The notes: a model not told the origin generated them from the letters alone. Shown: positions 35,874 to 45,764, counted from the first letter of the stretch. The stretch is 64,000 nt of DNA from Variovorax sp. PAMC28562 (GCF_014303735.1 NZ_CP060296.1:1189501-1253500); one strand, 5' to 3'. A program made the numbers and translations.

Positions 35874-36126
35874 TTTTTCATTTTGGAGCTGTGCCGGGCT
35901 CGTCGAAGATCAGCTACGAGGCGACGGTGCATCGGGCCCAGGTCATTGCGGTCGCAGACTGAGCAGCCCGTGCTACCAATAGGATAGCGTTAGAGGCAAA
36001 TGGCATCAGGCTTTTGCGATGCCTTGATTCGAGAGGCCTATAGGCAAAGGATGGTGCGAATGTCCGAGGCGGCGATTAAAATCGACGCCCCACTTTGCTG
36101 CAGCGCGTCAGAGTCGCGCCCCATTC

Positions 36127-38091
36127 ATGCTGTACCCCGAAGAATTCGATGTGATCGTCGTCGGTGGCGGTCACGCCGGCACTGAAGCCGCGCTGGCTTC
36201 GGCGCGCATGGGCGCGCGCACATTGCTCCTGTCGCACAACATCGAAACCCTGGGCCAGATGAGCTGCAACCCGTCGATCGGCGGGATTGGCAAGGGCCAC
36301 TTGGTCAAAGAGGTCGATGCGTTGGGCGGTGCGATGGCGCTGGCGACCGACGAATCAGGCATTCAATTTCGCATTCTTAATTCCAGCAAGGGCCCCGCCG
36401 TGCGGGCCACGCGGGCGCAGGCCGACCGGGTTTTGTACAAGGCCGCGATTCGGCATCGGCTCGAAAACCAACCGAACCTCTGGCTTTTTCAACAGGCCGT
36501 CGATGACCTGATCATCGAAGGTGACCGTGTGGTGGGCGCTGTCACGCAAGTGGGCATTGGCTTCCGCGCGCGCGCGGTGGTGCTGACGGCCGGAACCTTT
36601 CTCGACGGTCGCATTCATGTCGGCCTCGACAACTATCAGGCTGGACGCGCCGGTGACCCGCCCGCGATCAGCCTGTCGGCGCGGCTGAAGGAGCTCAAGC
36701 TGCCGCAGGGCCGCTTGAAGACCGGCACGCCGCCTCGACTCGACGGTCGAACGATTGATTTTTCGAAATGCACCGCGCAGCCCGGCGACGGCATGGAAGG
36801 CGGCACGGGTCCAATGCCGGTGTTCAGTTTCATGGGGCGTGCGGGAATGCATCCAGCGCAGATGGCCTGCTGGATTACGCACACCAACGCGCGCACCCAC
36901 GACATCATCAGATCCGGATTCGATCGCAGCCCAATGTTCACCGGCAAGATCGATGGCATCGGCCCCCGTTATTGCCCGAGCGTCGAAGACAAGATCAATC
37001 GCTTTGCAGACAAGGAAAGCCACCAGATCTTTCTGGAACCAGAAGGTTTGACGACGAACGAGTACTACCCGAACGGGATCTCGACGAGCTTGCCTTTCGA
37101 CATCCAGTATCAGCTGGTGCGGTCGATGGCCGGTTTGGAAAACGCGCACATTCTTCGACCTGGCTACGCCATCGAATATGACTACTTCGACCCACGTGAG
37201 CTCAAGGGCAATTTCGAGACACGTGCGGTGCGGGGGTTGTTCTTTGCGGGGCAGATTAACGGCACGACGGGTTACGAAGAGGCGGCTGCGCAGGGTCTTT
37301 TTGCGGGCGTGAATGCCGCGCTGCAATGCCGGGGCGACGATGCCTGGCTGCCGCGTCGTGACGAGGCCTACCTTGGCGTGCTTGTCGACGACTTGATCAG
37401 TAAGGGCGTGACCGAGCCTTACCGAATGTTCACCAGCCGAGCGGAGTTCAGGCTCCAACTTCGCGAGGACAACGCCGACATGCGTCTGACAGAGACTGGT
37501 CGCAAGCTCGGGTTGGTCGACGATGCGCGATGGGATGCTTTCAGCCGAAAACGTGATGTTGTTTCACGTGAAACAGAGCGGTTGAAATCGATCTGGATCA
37601 ATCCGCGCAATCTTCCGTCGGCCGAGTCGGAGCGCGTCCTCGGGAAGGCGATCGATCACGAATACAACCTGGCTGATTTGCTTCGACGCCCTGATGTCAG
37701 CTATGCCTCGTTGATGTCGTTGAATGGTGGCAAGTACGTTGCGGATTTGCCTCTTGGTGAGACCGAGATAGAGCAGATTGAAATCTCCGCCAAATACTCG
37801 GGTTACATCGAACGTCAGCACGATGAAGTCGAGCGCGCGTCCCACTTCGAGAATCTGAAGCTGCCGGACGCATTCGACTACACCCAAGTGCCGGCGCTGA
37901 GCTTTGAGGTTCGGCAGAAATTGACGAAGCATCGGCCGGAGACTTTGGGGCTGGCTTCGCGCATTTCTGGTGTGACTCCGGCAGCGATTTCGTTGCTGCT
38001 CGTGCATCTGCGTAAGGGCGGACATCGCGCCTTTGCAGTGGATGCGTCGGGGCTCGGGGCCAGGCAGCCAGAGCCGCAGGCTGCCGAATGA
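36127..38091 (+). CDS. mnmG: tRNA 5-carboxymethylaminomethyluridine-forming enzyme MnmG
   Basis: A 654-residue FAD protein, close to the usual 630. N-terminal dinucleotide fold [21 protein letters not shown] (about 8-28), [15 protein letters not shown] (about 45-60), folate/substrate segment LKTGTPPRL and a C-terminal domain ending [14 protein letters not shown] are all conserved. With MnmE it modifies U34 of certain tRNAs. A perfect parS site lies inside the gene (37560-37575) without disturbing the frame. The stop overlaps rsmG (ATGA). Confidence 0.97.
   Translation: MLYPEEFDVIVVGGGHAGTEAALASARMGARTLLLSHNIETLGQMSCNPSIGGIGKGHLVKEVDALGGAMALATDESGIQFRILNSSKGPAVRATRAQADRVLYKAAIRHRLENQPNLWLFQQAVDDLIIEGDRVVGAVTQVGIGFRARAVVLTAGTFLDGRIHVGLDNYQAGRAGDPPAISLSARLKELKLPQGRLKTGTPPRLDGRTIDFSKCTAQPGDGMEGGTGPMPVFSFMGRAGMHPAQMACWITHTNARTHDIIRSGFDRSPMFTGKIDGIGPRYCPSVEDKINRFADKESHQIFLEPEGLTTNEYYPNGISTSLPFDIQYQLVRSMAGLENAHILRPGYAIEYDYFDPRELKGNFETRAVRGLFFAGQINGTTGYEEAAAQGLFAGVNAALQCRGDDAWLPRRDEAYLGVLVDDLISKGVTEPYRMFTSRAEFRLQLREDNADMRLTETGRKLGLVDDARWDAFSRKRDVVSRETERLKSIWINPRNLPSAESERVLGKAIDHEYNLADLLRRPDVSYASLMSLNGGKYVADLPLGETEIEQIEISAKYSGYIERQHDEVERASHFENLKLPDAFDYTQVPALSFEVRQKLTKHRPETLGLASRISGVTPAAISLLLVHLRKGGHRAFAVDASGLGARQPEPQAAE
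37560..37575. promoter_or_regulatory. parS centromere site, perfect 16-mer
   Basis: TGTTTCACGTGAAACA, identical to the parS consensus bound by chromosomal ParB. It lies inside mnmG, about 3.5 kb before parB. ParB loads here and spreads, organising origin segregation. Confidence 0.92.
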
Positions 38092-38741
38092 CCACTGTGC
38101 TCTCGGACGCTGCGCTGCGACGCGGCGCGGAGGCATTGAATGTTGAACTGACGGGCGCCCAATTGGCGCAGTTGGGAAACTACGGCGCGCTCCTGATGAA
38201 GTGGAGCAAGGTCTACAACCTGACGGCGGTGCGCGACCCGGCAGGCATCTTGACGCACCACTTGCTTGACAGCATGGCTGTCGTTCCCGCTCTTCGTCGC
38301 GAGTTGAAAAAAAGAGGATGGGAGAAGATCCGTCTTCTGGATGTGGGATCGGGCGCCGGCCTGCCAGGTGCCGTGATCGCGATCCTTTGCCCGAATGTCG
38401 ATGTGACTTGTCTCGATGCCGTCGCCAAGAAGATCGCATTCGTTCAGCAAGCTGCGGCTGAACTCGAGTTGCCCAATCTCACAGGCCTGCATGCCCGCAT
38501 CGAGGCAATGACAGATCCTTACGAGGTCGTCAGTTCACGCGCATTTGCCTCGCTCGGAGACTTTGTCGGTGGCTCAGCAAACGCCCTGCGGTCCGATGGG
38601 ATCTGGCTTGCGATGAAGGGTCGAACGCCGGATGAAGAGATTAAAAATCTGCCTGTCGGGACGGTAGTGTTTCACGTGGAACAACTGGTTGTTCCCGGCC
38701 TGGACGCCGAGCGTTGCATCGTCTGGCTTCGGAAGGATTAG
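38088..38741 (+). CDS. rsmG: 16S rRNA (guanine-527 N7) methyltransferase
   Basis: A 217-residue SAM-dependent methyltransferase. Signature segments: [14 protein letters not shown] (about 43-56), SAM-binding [17 protein letters not shown] (about 82-98) and [11 protein letters not shown] (about 148-158). It methylates G527 of 16S rRNA; its loss gives low-level streptomycin resistance in other bacteria. It overlaps mnmG by four bases and contains the second parS (38668-38683). Confidence 0.95.
   Translation: MTTVLSDAALRRGAEALNVELTGAQLAQLGNYGALLMKWSKVYNLTAVRDPAGILTHHLLDSMAVVPALRRELKKRGWEKIRLLDVGSGAGLPGAVIAILCPNVDVTCLDAVAKKIAFVQQAAAELELPNLTGLHARIEAMTDPYEVVSSRAFASLGDFVGGSANALRSDGIWLAMKGRTPDEEIKNLPVGTVVFHVEQLVVPGLDAERCIVWLRKD
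38668..38683. promoter_or_regulatory. parS site with one mismatch
   Basis: TGTTTCACGTGGAACA differs from the consensus at one position (A to G) and is a well-known functional variant. It lies near the end of rsmG, 1.1 kb after the perfect site. Confidence 0.85.
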
Positions 38742-38918
38742 ACAAATCATGTCGGCGGCGTTCTTCGTGACGTCCGAGACAGAAGGGCGTGTCCATGTCG
38801 ATCACCCGCTCTTTCACCACGTTCCCCGGGCCCGAACGGGCCGGCAGCCCGGCTGCCCGCAATTGGGAAATGTCGAAGCCATGCGTACACTCGGGGTTTT
38901 CCTACAGCCCCCAATTCC

Positions 38919-39533
38919 ATGTTCGGCATCGCTGACTACGGTGCGTTTGTCGCCGCCATAATCCTGTTTTTGCTGATCCCCGGCCCGGGCAATCTGGCAT
39001 TGATCACGTCGACTGGCAAGGGCGGGATTCGAGGTGGTTTGGCTGCCACGCTGGGTGTGATCGCTGGCGACCAGATATTGATGTGGGCCGCTGTCGCTGG
39101 CGTCGCTGCTTTGCTCTCCGCATATCCGATGGCCTTTCATGCCGTCCAATGGCTGGGCGCTGCTTATCTCGCGTGGCTCGGTTTGAAGATGTTGCTTGCC
39201 AAGCCCGGCGCCGCGCCGATTCTCAACATCCGGCCGCGGCAGTTCTTTCGGCAGGCGATGGCGATCACGCTGTTGAACCCCAAAGCCATCGTCTTCTACA
39301 TGGCGTTCTTCCCGCTGTTTGTCGATCCGGCGCAGCACCAAGGACTCACGACTTTCGGCGTGATGGCTGCGACGATCGCCGCGTTGACGCTCGCTTATGG
39401 ACTCATCGCCACCTTGTTGACTTACTTTCTCGCCGAAAGGCTCCGTGCCAATCCGCGCGTGTCGTCGACGCTGGAAAAATTGGCGGGCGCTTTTCTGATC
39501 GGCTTCGGCGTCAAGCTGGCGCTGTCCCGCTAG
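38919..39533 (+). CDS. LysE/RhtB-family amino-acid exporter
   Basis: A 204-residue membrane protein with six hydrophobic segments. LLIPGPGNLALITSTGKGG (about 17-35), QWLGAAYLAWLGLKML and AITLLNPKAIVFYMAFFP are the standard LysE/RhtB motifs. It exports amino acids or derivatives; substrate unknown. Sits between rsmG and parA, with 177 bases of upstream DNA in which I recognise only a GC-rich hairpin. No strong ribosome site precedes the ATG. Confidence 0.85.
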   Translation: MFGIADYGAFVAAIILFLLIPGPGNLALITSTGKGGIRGGLAATLGVIAGDQILMWAAVAGVAALLSAYPMAFHAVQWLGAAYLAWLGLKMLLAKPGAAPILNIRPRQFFRQAMAITLLNPKAIVFYMAFFPLFVDPAQHQGLTTFGVMAATIAALTLAYGLIATLLTYFLAERLRANPRVSSTLEKLAGAFLIGFGVKLALSR

Positions 39534-39549
39534 CCGACCGAACAAGCAC

Positions 39550-40464
39550 ATGGCTAAAATTTTCTGCATTGCCAATCAAAAGGGCGGCGTCGGCAAGACG
39601 ACCACCACAGTCAACCTGGCCGCCGGCCTGGCCAAAGTTGGTCAGCGAGTGCTCATGATCGACCTCGATCCCCAGGGCAACGCGACCATGGGGTCCGGCA
39701 TCGACAAGCGACAGCTCGAACTGTCGGTGTACGACGTACTGCTTGAGTCGGCGACCGTGGCCGAAGCTCGCGTCAAAGCCGAGAAGCTGGAGGCGGCAGG
39801 TTGCGGATATGACATCCTGGGCGCCAATCGCGAGCTGGCCGGCGCAGAGGTGGAGATGGTCGCGCTCGACCGCCGGGAAAAGCGCCTGCGTACCGCGCTG
39901 GCTTCCGTCGGCGCCGAGTACGACTTCATCCTGATCGATTGCCCTCCCTCCCTCAGCCTGCTCACGCTCAACGGCCTGTGTGCGGCCCACGGCGTCATCG
40001 TGCCGATGCAATGTGAGTACTTCGCGCTCGAAGGTCTGACCGACTTGGTCAACACCATCAAGCAGGTACACGCCAACCTCAACAAGAACCTGCAGATCAT
40101 CGGCTTGCTGCGAGTGATGTTCGATCCGCGCATCACGCTGCAGCAGCAGGTGAGTGATCAACTGAAGGCGCACTTCGGCGATAAGGTTTTCGACACGGTG
40201 ATCCCGCGCAACGTGCGCCTCGCGGAGGCGCCGAGCTACGGGCTGCCTGGCGTGGTGTTCGACCCGTCAGCCAAAGGCAGCGTGGCCTTCGTCGCCTTCG
40301 CTAAAGAGCTGGTGGAAAAGATGCCGCCGGCCAGCGCACTGCAATCTCCGTCGGCACCCCCCGATGACGGGCCGGTCGTTGGGGTGAGTACAGCCAGCGC
40401 CGCAGGTGTGGCAGATAAAGCCTCCGGCGTGCAACCAGCGGTGCAGAACCACAATGGCGGCTAG
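39550..40464 (+). CDS. parA: Chromosome-partitioning ATPase ParA (Soj)
   Basis: A 304-residue deviant Walker ATPase: [14 protein letters not shown] (11-24), switch segment IDLDPQGNATMG and DFILIDCPPSLSLL. It forms ATP-dependent dimers on DNA that move ParB-parS complexes. It is about 45 residues longer than usual, through an Ala/Ser/Pro-rich C-terminal tail after PPASALQ. Its end overlaps the following hydrolase gene by 11 bases, so parA and parB are separated by another coding region. Confidence 0.95.
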   Translation: MAKIFCIANQKGGVGKTTTTVNLAAGLAKVGQRVLMIDLDPQGNATMGSGIDKRQLELSVYDVLLESATVAEARVKAEKLEAAGCGYDILGANRELAGAEVEMVALDRREKRLRTALASVGAEYDFILIDCPPSLSLLTLNGLCAAHGVIVPMQCEYFALEGLTDLVNTIKQVHANLNKNLQIIGLLRVMFDPRITLQQQVSDQLKAHFGDKVFDTVIPRNVRLAEAPSYGLPGVVFDPSAKGSVAFVAFAKELVEKMPPASALQSPSAPPDDGPVVGVSTASAAGVADKASGVQPAVQNHNGG

Positions 40465-41026
40465 TCCTGCGGACGGTACGGTCCTGCTGCTGCCGGGTTG
40501 GCAGAACAGCGACGCTGGTCATTGGCAAAGCCGCTGGGAAACGCTCTACGGCGACCGCCGGGTCGAGCAACACGAGTGGATGCATCCGCGCCGCGGCGAC
40601 TGGTCCGCGCGCCTCGAAGAAGAAGTGCTGGCCGCGCCGAGCCGGGTGATCCTCGTTGCGCACAGCCTAGGCTGCATCCTCGTCGCCGCCTGGGCTGCGC
40701 ACTCACGCAACACGCAGAAGGTGCATGCGGCGCTGCTCGTTGCGCCGGGCGACGTCGAGCGCGATGACCTGAGGCAGATGATCCCTGGCTGGGCGCCGAT
40801 CGTGCGGCGGACCTTGCCTTTCAAGGCTCTGATGATCGCTGCCGACAACGACCCGTATTGCACCATCGACCGCTCCCGACACATGGCCGCCGACTGGGGA
40901 GTCCGCTTTGTCGATTCAGTGGACGCTGGCATCGGCGGTGAAGGCGGACATCTCAACAGCGAATCTGGCCTGGGTGATTGGCCCCAAGGGCGCGCCCTGC
41001 TCAACGAAATTTCGAAAGAAGAATAA
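40454..41026 (+). CDS. RBBP9/YdeN-family alpha/beta hydrolase
   Basis: A 190-residue compact serine hydrolase. VLLLPGWQNSDAGHWQSRWE (about 10-29) is the family start, the nucleophile lies in LVAHSLGC (Ser near 71), the acidic residue in AADNDPYC and the His in GEGGHLNSES. Members act as esterases or peptidase-like hydrolases with unknown natural substrates. Its start overlaps parA and its stop is five bases before the parB ATG, so it is cotranscribed with the partition genes. Confidence 0.82.
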   Translation: MAASPADGTVLLLPGWQNSDAGHWQSRWETLYGDRRVEQHEWMHPRRGDWSARLEEEVLAAPSRVILVAHSLGCILVAAWAAHSRNTQKVHAALLVAPGDVERDDLRQMIPGWAPIVRRTLPFKALMIAADNDPYCTIDRSRHMAADWGVRFVDSVDAGIGGEGGHLNSESGLGDWPQGRALLNEISKEE

Positions 41027-41031
41027 CGATC

Positions 41032-41979
41032 ATGGTCACCAAAAAACTCAAAGGCCTTGGCCGCGGACTCGAAGCCTTGCTCGGCCCGACCGCATCTTCA
41101 GCCAGCGGTAGCCTCGACGGAAACGGCATTGCGCACAACCCGACCGTGCTGAGGCTCGATCAAATGGTGCCCGGCGTCTACCAGCCACGCACGCGCATGG
41201 ACGAGGGCGCTCTGTACGAATTGGCCGAGAGCATCAAGGTTCAAGGCATCATGCAGCCGATCCTGGTGCGTCGGCTAGACGCCGAATCGGCAGACGCGAA
41301 GAACGCGGAATTCGAAATCATCGCAGGTGAACGTCGCTACCGCGCAGCCAAACTGGCTGGTCTCGACAGCGTGCCGGTGCTGGTGCGCGACGTGCCCAAC
41401 GAAGCCGCGGCGGCGATGTCGCTGATCGAGAACATTCAGCGTGAAGACCTCAACCCGCTGGAAGAGGCTCAAGGCCTGCAGAGGCTGGTGGCTGAGTTTG
41501 GGCTCACTCACGAAGCTGCGGCGCAGGCTGTAGGCCGTTCAAGAAGCGCGGCGAGCAACTTGCTTCGCTTGCTTAATCTGGCCGAGCCGGCGCAGGCCAT
41601 GCTGATGGCGGGCGACATCGACATGGGTCACGCGCGAGCTTTGCTGTCGCTCGATCGTGGCACGCAGATCACCGCGGCCAACCAGATCGCCGCAAAGAAG
41701 ATGTCGGTTCGGGAAGCCGAAGCCCTGGTCAAAAAGCTGGCGGCCGAGTTCAGCCTGTCGCCTTCGCCGCGCCACGGCAGCGCAGCGGGCGAGAAGTCCC
41801 GCGACTTGCAGCGCGTCGAAGAAGAGCTGGCCGACCTGCTCACAGCCGAAGTCGAAGTCCGGCTCAAGAAGCGCACCAAGCGCGGCGGGCAAGTGGAGCA
41901 GAGCGGTGAGCTTGCGATCCACTTCGGCACGCTTGAGGCGCTGAATGGGTTGATCGATCGCCTACGTCGAATGGCATAG
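41032..41979 (+). CDS. parB: Chromosome-partitioning protein ParB (Spo0J)
   Basis: A 315-residue ParB: N-terminal KGLGRGLEALLG (ParA-stimulating peptide), CTPase/nuclease-like domain with GVYQPRTRMDE and IIAGERRYRAAKLAGL, helix-turn-helix LTHEAAAQAVGRSRSAASNLLRLL (about 162-185) for parS, and a C-terminal dimerisation domain. It binds the two sites in mnmG and rsmG. ATG at 41032 begins the conserved MVTKKLKGLGRGL. Confidence 0.96.
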   Translation: MVTKKLKGLGRGLEALLGPTASSASGSLDGNGIAHNPTVLRLDQMVPGVYQPRTRMDEGALYELAESIKVQGIMQPILVRRLDAESADAKNAEFEIIAGERRYRAAKLAGLDSVPVLVRDVPNEAAAAMSLIENIQREDLNPLEEAQGLQRLVAEFGLTHEAAAQAVGRSRSAASNLLRLLNLAEPAQAMLMAGDIDMGHARALLSLDRGTQITAANQIAAKKMSVREAEALVKKLAAEFSLSPSPRHGSAAGEKSRDLQRVEEELADLLTAEVEVRLKKRTKRGGQVEQSGELAIHFGTLEALNGLIDRLRRMA

Positions 41980-42052
41980 GAAAGGAAGCCAGCGCGCTGC
42001 TGGCCCTCATCGACAACCGCTCCGGCAAGGAGAAGATGAGCGAGCGAAATCT

Positions 42053-43474
42053 CTAGCGGAAGATTTTTCCTGGATTCATGATGTTCTTCGGGTCCAGCGC
42101 CCGTTTGATCGTCCGCATCATGTCCACCGCTCCCGCGCCCGCCTCGGTCACGAGAAAGTCCATCTTGTGCAGCCCGATGCCGTGTTCGCCGGTGCAGGTG
42201 CCTTCCAGTTCGATCGCGCGCATCACCAGTGCATGGTTCAGCGCCTCGGCCTTGGTGCGTTCTTCGGCATCGTTGGGGTCGATCAGATAGCCGAAGTGGA
42301 AGTTGCCGTCGCCGACGTGACCGACCAGAAAGTAGGGGATGCCGCTGGCGTCGACCTCGGCCACCGACTCGAGCAGGCAGTCGGCCAGCCGGGAGATCGG
42401 CACGCAGGTATCGGTCGAAATCGCCCGACAGCCTGGCCGCGACTGAATCGCCGCGAAGTAGCTGTTGTGACGTGCTGCCCAGAGGCGCGTGCGCTCTTCG
42501 GGCGTGCTGGCCCACTCGAAGGCGTTGCCGCCATGGCCGCTGGCCAGCTCTTGAACGGTTTCGGCCTGTTCCTTGACGCCGGCCGGCGAGCCGTGGAATT
42601 CCATCAGCAGCAACGGCTCTTCGCGCAGCGTGAGTTTCGAGTACGCGTTGACCATGCGCACCGTGTTCACGTCGATCAGTTCGACCCGCGCGATCGGAAC
42701 GCCCAGCTGGATGATCTCAATGGTCGTGCGCACAGCCGCCTCGATGCTCGGAAACGAGCAGATCGCCGCTGACACCGCCTCGGGCAACGGATAGATCCGC
42801 AGCGTGATTTCGGTGATGACCCCAAGGGTGCCTTCGCTGCCGACCATCAGGCGGGTGAGGTCGTAGCCTGCCGATGATTTCTTGGCGCGCGTGCCGGTGC
42901 GAATGACTTCGCCACCGGCCGTGACCACTTCGAGCGCCAGCACGTTCTCGCGCATCGTGCCGTAGCGGACCGCGTTGGTGCCGCTGGCGCGGGTGGCGGT
43001 CATGCCGCCGATCGATGCGTCGGCGCCCGGGTCGATGGGAAAGAAAAGGCCGGTGCTCTTGATCTCTTCGTTGAGCGCCTTGCGCGTGACGCCCGGCTGC
43101 ACCGTCACCGTCAGGTCGTCGGCGTTGATCGAGAGCACCTTGTTCATGCGCGACACGTCGATGCTGATGCCACCCTGCACGGCGAGCAGATGGCCTTCGA
43201 GCGACGAGCCGACGCCGAACGGAATGACCGGCACGCTGTATTCGCTCGCGAGCGTGACTGCGTCGGCGACGTCCTGCGTCGATTCGGCGAACACCACGGC
43301 CGACGGCGGCGGCGCCTCGAACGACGACTCGTCGCGCCCATGCTGCGTGCGCACGGCCAGCGCCGTGGAACAGTTGGTGCCGAAGCGCGCCTTCAACGCG
43401 TCGATCAATGCGTCGGGTGTGTTGCGCAACGCCAATTCAGGCGTCAGATGGGCGAGGGCGGTGGGTGCGTTCAT
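42053..43474 (-). CDS. FAD-linked 2-hydroxyacid dehydrogenase (D-lactate/glycolate oxidase type)
   Basis: A 473-residue flavoprotein of the GlcD/D-lactate dehydrogenase class. FAD-binding features are VIPFGVGSSLEGHLLAVQGGISID, the GADASIGGMTATRASGTNAVRYGTM loop and GSEGTLGVITE; the C-terminal metal/substrate region has LVGHVGDGNFHFG and CTGEHGIGLHKMDFL. It oxidises D-lactate or related 2-hydroxyacids and passes electrons to the chain. Converges with parB; 73 bases lie between them. Confidence 0.9.
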   Translation of the reverse strand: MNAPTALAHLTPELALRNTPDALIDALKARFGTNCSTALAVRTQHGRDESSFEAPPPSAVVFAESTQDVADAVTLASEYSVPVIPFGVGSSLEGHLLAVQGGISIDVSRMNKVLSINADDLTVTVQPGVTRKALNEEIKSTGLFFPIDPGADASIGGMTATRASGTNAVRYGTMRENVLALEVVTAGGEVIRTGTRAKKSSAGYDLTRLMVGSEGTLGVITEITLRIYPLPEAVSAAICSFPSIEAAVRTTIEIIQLGVPIARVELIDVNTVRMVNAYSKLTLREEPLLLMEFHGSPAGVKEQAETVQELASGHGGNAFEWASTPEERTRLWAARHNSYFAAIQSRPGCRAISTDTCVPISRLADCLLESVAEVDASGIPYFLVGHVGDGNFHFGYLIDPNDAEERTKAEALNHALVMRAIELEGTCTGEHGIGLHKMDFLVTEAGAGAVDMMRTIKRALDPKNIMNPGKIFR

Positions 43475-43543
43475 GGATGTCTCCGGAGGCGGTCTACCAT
43501 TCTAAGAACCTACCGCCAAACTCCACAGCAGAAAGACACCACC

Positions 43544-44140
43544 ATGGGCAACCGCCTGACGCAGATCGCGACCCGCACCGGCGACGACGGCACCACCGGC
43601 CTGGGCGATAACACGCGCGTGCCCAAAGACCACTTGCGCGTACACGCCATGGGCGACGTCGACGAGCTGAATTCGCAGATCGGCGTGCTGCTGTGCGAGC
43701 CGATGCCGGACAAAGTGCGCGAACTGCTGGTCGACATCCAGCACCAGCTCTTCAACCTGGGCGGCGAGCTTTCGATGCCGGGCTACACGCTGCTGAAGCC
43801 GGAGGCGCTGCTGCAGATCGACAACGCGCTGGCCGAGCACAACGCGGCGTTGCCACGATTGGCGGAGTTCATCTTGCCGGCGGGCACGCGCGCGGCCTCG
43901 CTTGCGCATGTGTGCCGCACAGTCGCGCGGCGCGCCGAGCGTGCGGTCGTTTCACTGGGTGCGGCAACCGAGATCAACGATGCGCTGCGGCAGTACCTGA
44001 ATCGGCTCAGCGACCTGCTCTTCGTGCTGTCGCGGGTCTTGAACCGAATGGATGGCGGCGACGATGTCTACTGGAAGAGCGAGCGGATGGCGCGTGCGGC
44101 GGCGGATGGCGCAGCCGAAGATGGTGCGCCGACGGCCTAG
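43544..44140 (+). CDS. Cob(I)yrinic acid a,c-diamide adenosyltransferase, PduO type
   Basis: A 198-residue four-helix adenosyltransferase. ATP-binding TRTGDDGTTGLGD (about 10-22), GDVDELNSQIG (about 37-47) and CRTVARRAERAV plus NRLSDLLFVLSR are the PduO-type motifs. It transfers the adenosyl group of ATP to cobalamin, making coenzyme B12. Divergent from the dehydrogenase gene. No cobalamin riboswitch is seen in the 69 bases before it. Confidence 0.92.
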   Translation: MGNRLTQIATRTGDDGTTGLGDNTRVPKDHLRVHAMGDVDELNSQIGVLLCEPMPDKVRELLVDIQHQLFNLGGELSMPGYTLLKPEALLQIDNALAEHNAALPRLAEFILPAGTRAASLAHVCRTVARRAERAVVSLGAATEINDALRQYLNRLSDLLFVLSRVLNRMDGGDDVYWKSERMARAAADGAAEDGAPTA

Positions 44141-44159
44141 CTTCTTGACGCAGCCGCAG

Positions 44160-44700
44160 GATCTCAGCCATGCCGGCCTCGCGCAGCCGTGAGCCGATGC
44201 ATGCGAACACCGTCTTGCACGCGCTGTCGGTCACGCTCACCGTCGGCGCTGCTCCGGGCGAGTTGTCGACGTCGAGGGTAACGCTGTAGCCCTTCAGTGG
44301 GTACACCGGCAGGTAGGCGCCAAGCTGGCGCCCAAACCGCGCCGAGGCGCTTCCCAGGGCCATCACGAAGGCATCTGCCTGCACCGGGCCTCCGGCGGCT
44401 TGCACAGCCTGCACGCGGCCCCCGCGATTTGCCGGTGGCAGAGAAGTCGATGTCGGCCGGCAGCTCGGCGCGCACGCTGTCGAACACGGCGCGGCTCGCT
44501 GCGGCCATCGGGGCATTGCGGGCAGCCAGGGACGCGAGGCCCCAACGCCGCTGCTGCGAATCGAGTTTCGGCCGCAGCTTCAGCGGCGACGAAGGCGAGA
44601 ACAACAAGTGCGGCAACTGTCGCCAGATCGACGGATCGGCCAGCGCCGCCACATACGAGTAGCTCAGCTGCGCGCCGTTGCCGGCACTTGCGCCTCCTTT
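44160..44700 (-). pseudogene. dadA: Decayed D-amino acid dehydrogenase gene
   Basis: Two minus-strand segments in different frames match DadA. The upstream part (about 44700-44430) reads GNGAQLSYSYVAALADPSIW, later SPLKLRPKLDSQQRRWGL and FDSVRAELPADIDFSATGK. The downstream part (about 44420-44160) reads GGRVQAVQAAGGPVQADAF, YPLKGYSVTLDVD and GSRLREAGMAEI. The N-terminal FAD-binding fold, an internal stretch and the C-terminal third are missing, and a frameshift joins the two parts. DadA oxidises D-amino acids such as D-alanine. This remnant cannot be functional. Confidence 0.8.
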
Positions 44701-44867
44701 GTTCTGGAAAATGCCGATGCGCTCGACCTCGCGAGCTTGGCTAATGATGAGCTGCGACGCAGTGCGGATCTGGCGTGTGCGGTGCATGGGACATGTTGGC
44801 ACCCGCCTTGCGTACTGCCGAGCTCTTTCCAAGTTTCTTGTTCGTTCAGTTCTCCAAAGAGGTCTCC

Positions 44868-45764
44868 ATGAAACTTTCTGCCCTCACGACCGCTGTGCTG
44901 GCCGTTGCCGCCGCACTTGCCGCTTGCACCGGCGCGCATGCTGCCGACACGCTTGCGAAGATTGCCGCAGCCAACAAGATGACTGTGGCCTACCGCGAAT
45001 CGTCGGTGCCTTTCAGCTACCTCGACGGTCCTGAGAAACCCGTCGGTTTCTCGGTCGAGCTGACGAACGCCATCGTCGCAGCGGTCAAGCAAAAACTGGG
45101 CAAGCCGAATCTGGAAGTCGGACTGATGGCGGTGACGTCACAAAACCGTATCCCGCTCATCACCAACGGCACGCTCGATCTGGAGTGCGGCTCCACCACC
45201 AACAACTCGGCGCGCGCCAAGGACGTCGCCTTTGCCATCAACCATTTCTATACCGGCACGCGGCTGCTCGTGAAGAAGGGCGCAGGCATCAAGGACTACC
45301 CGGACCTCAAGGGCAAGAAGGTCGCCATCACGACCGGCACGACCAACGTTCAGGTCGTGCGCAAATACAGCACCGACAAGAACCTCGACATCGACATCGT
45401 GATGGGCAAGGACCATTCCGATTCGTTGCTGCTGTTGGAGAGCGATCGCGCCACGGCCTTCGCGATGGACGACATCCTGCTGTACGGGTTGAAGTCGAAC
45501 TCCAAAACCCCGGCCGACCTCGAAGTCGTCGGCGAAGCGCTGCAGGTCGAGCCGTACGCCTGCATGCTGCCCAAGGACGATCCGCAGTACAAGGCGCTGG
45601 TCGACGGTGTCATCACCGGCTTGATGAAGTCGGGCCAGTTCGACAAGCTCTACGACAAGTGGTTCATGCAGCCCATCGCGCCGAAGAACCTGCCCATCGG
45701 GCTTCCGATGAGCAAGGAACTGAAGGACAACATCATGACGCCGAGCGACAAGCCGGCGACTTGA
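44868..45764 (+). CDS. Amino-acid ABC transporter substrate-binding protein (GltI-like)
   Basis: A 298-residue periplasmic protein of the type that binds glutamate/aspartate. After the signal peptide the body has VAYRESSVPFSYLDGPEKPVGFSVEL, GTLDLECGSTTNN and LKGKKVAITTGTTNVQV. The signal ends LAACTGAHAAD, which offers both a lipobox-like LAAC and a signal peptidase I site AHA, so anchoring is uncertain. AGAGG precedes the ATG. No permease or ATPase genes are adjacent, so it is an orphan that must use a transporter encoded elsewhere. Confidence 0.87.
   Translation: MKLSALTTAVLAVAAALAACTGAHAADTLAKIAAANKMTVAYRESSVPFSYLDGPEKPVGFSVELTNAIVAAVKQKLGKPNLEVGLMAVTSQNRIPLITNGTLDLECGSTTNNSARAKDVAFAINHFYTGTRLLVKKGAGIKDYPDLKGKKVAITTGTTNVQVVRKYSTDKNLDIDIVMGKDHSDSLLLLESDRATAFAMDDILLYGLKSNSKTPADLEVVGEALQVEPYACMLPKDDPQYKALVDGVITGLMKSGQFDKLYDKWFMQPIAPKNLPIGLPMSKELKDNIMTPSDKPAT

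Noticed and set aside
38742..38918. GC-rich hairpins between rsmG and the LysE-type gene as a terminator or RNA gene
   Set aside because: The stems (GGGCCCG/CGGGCC and nearby) lack a T-run, and no known RNA family fits.
41985..42055. Coding-like stretch after parB ending IDNRSGKEKMSERNL
   Set aside because: About 20 codons only, no start or ribosome site and no recognised family; it may be a remnant but cannot be supported.
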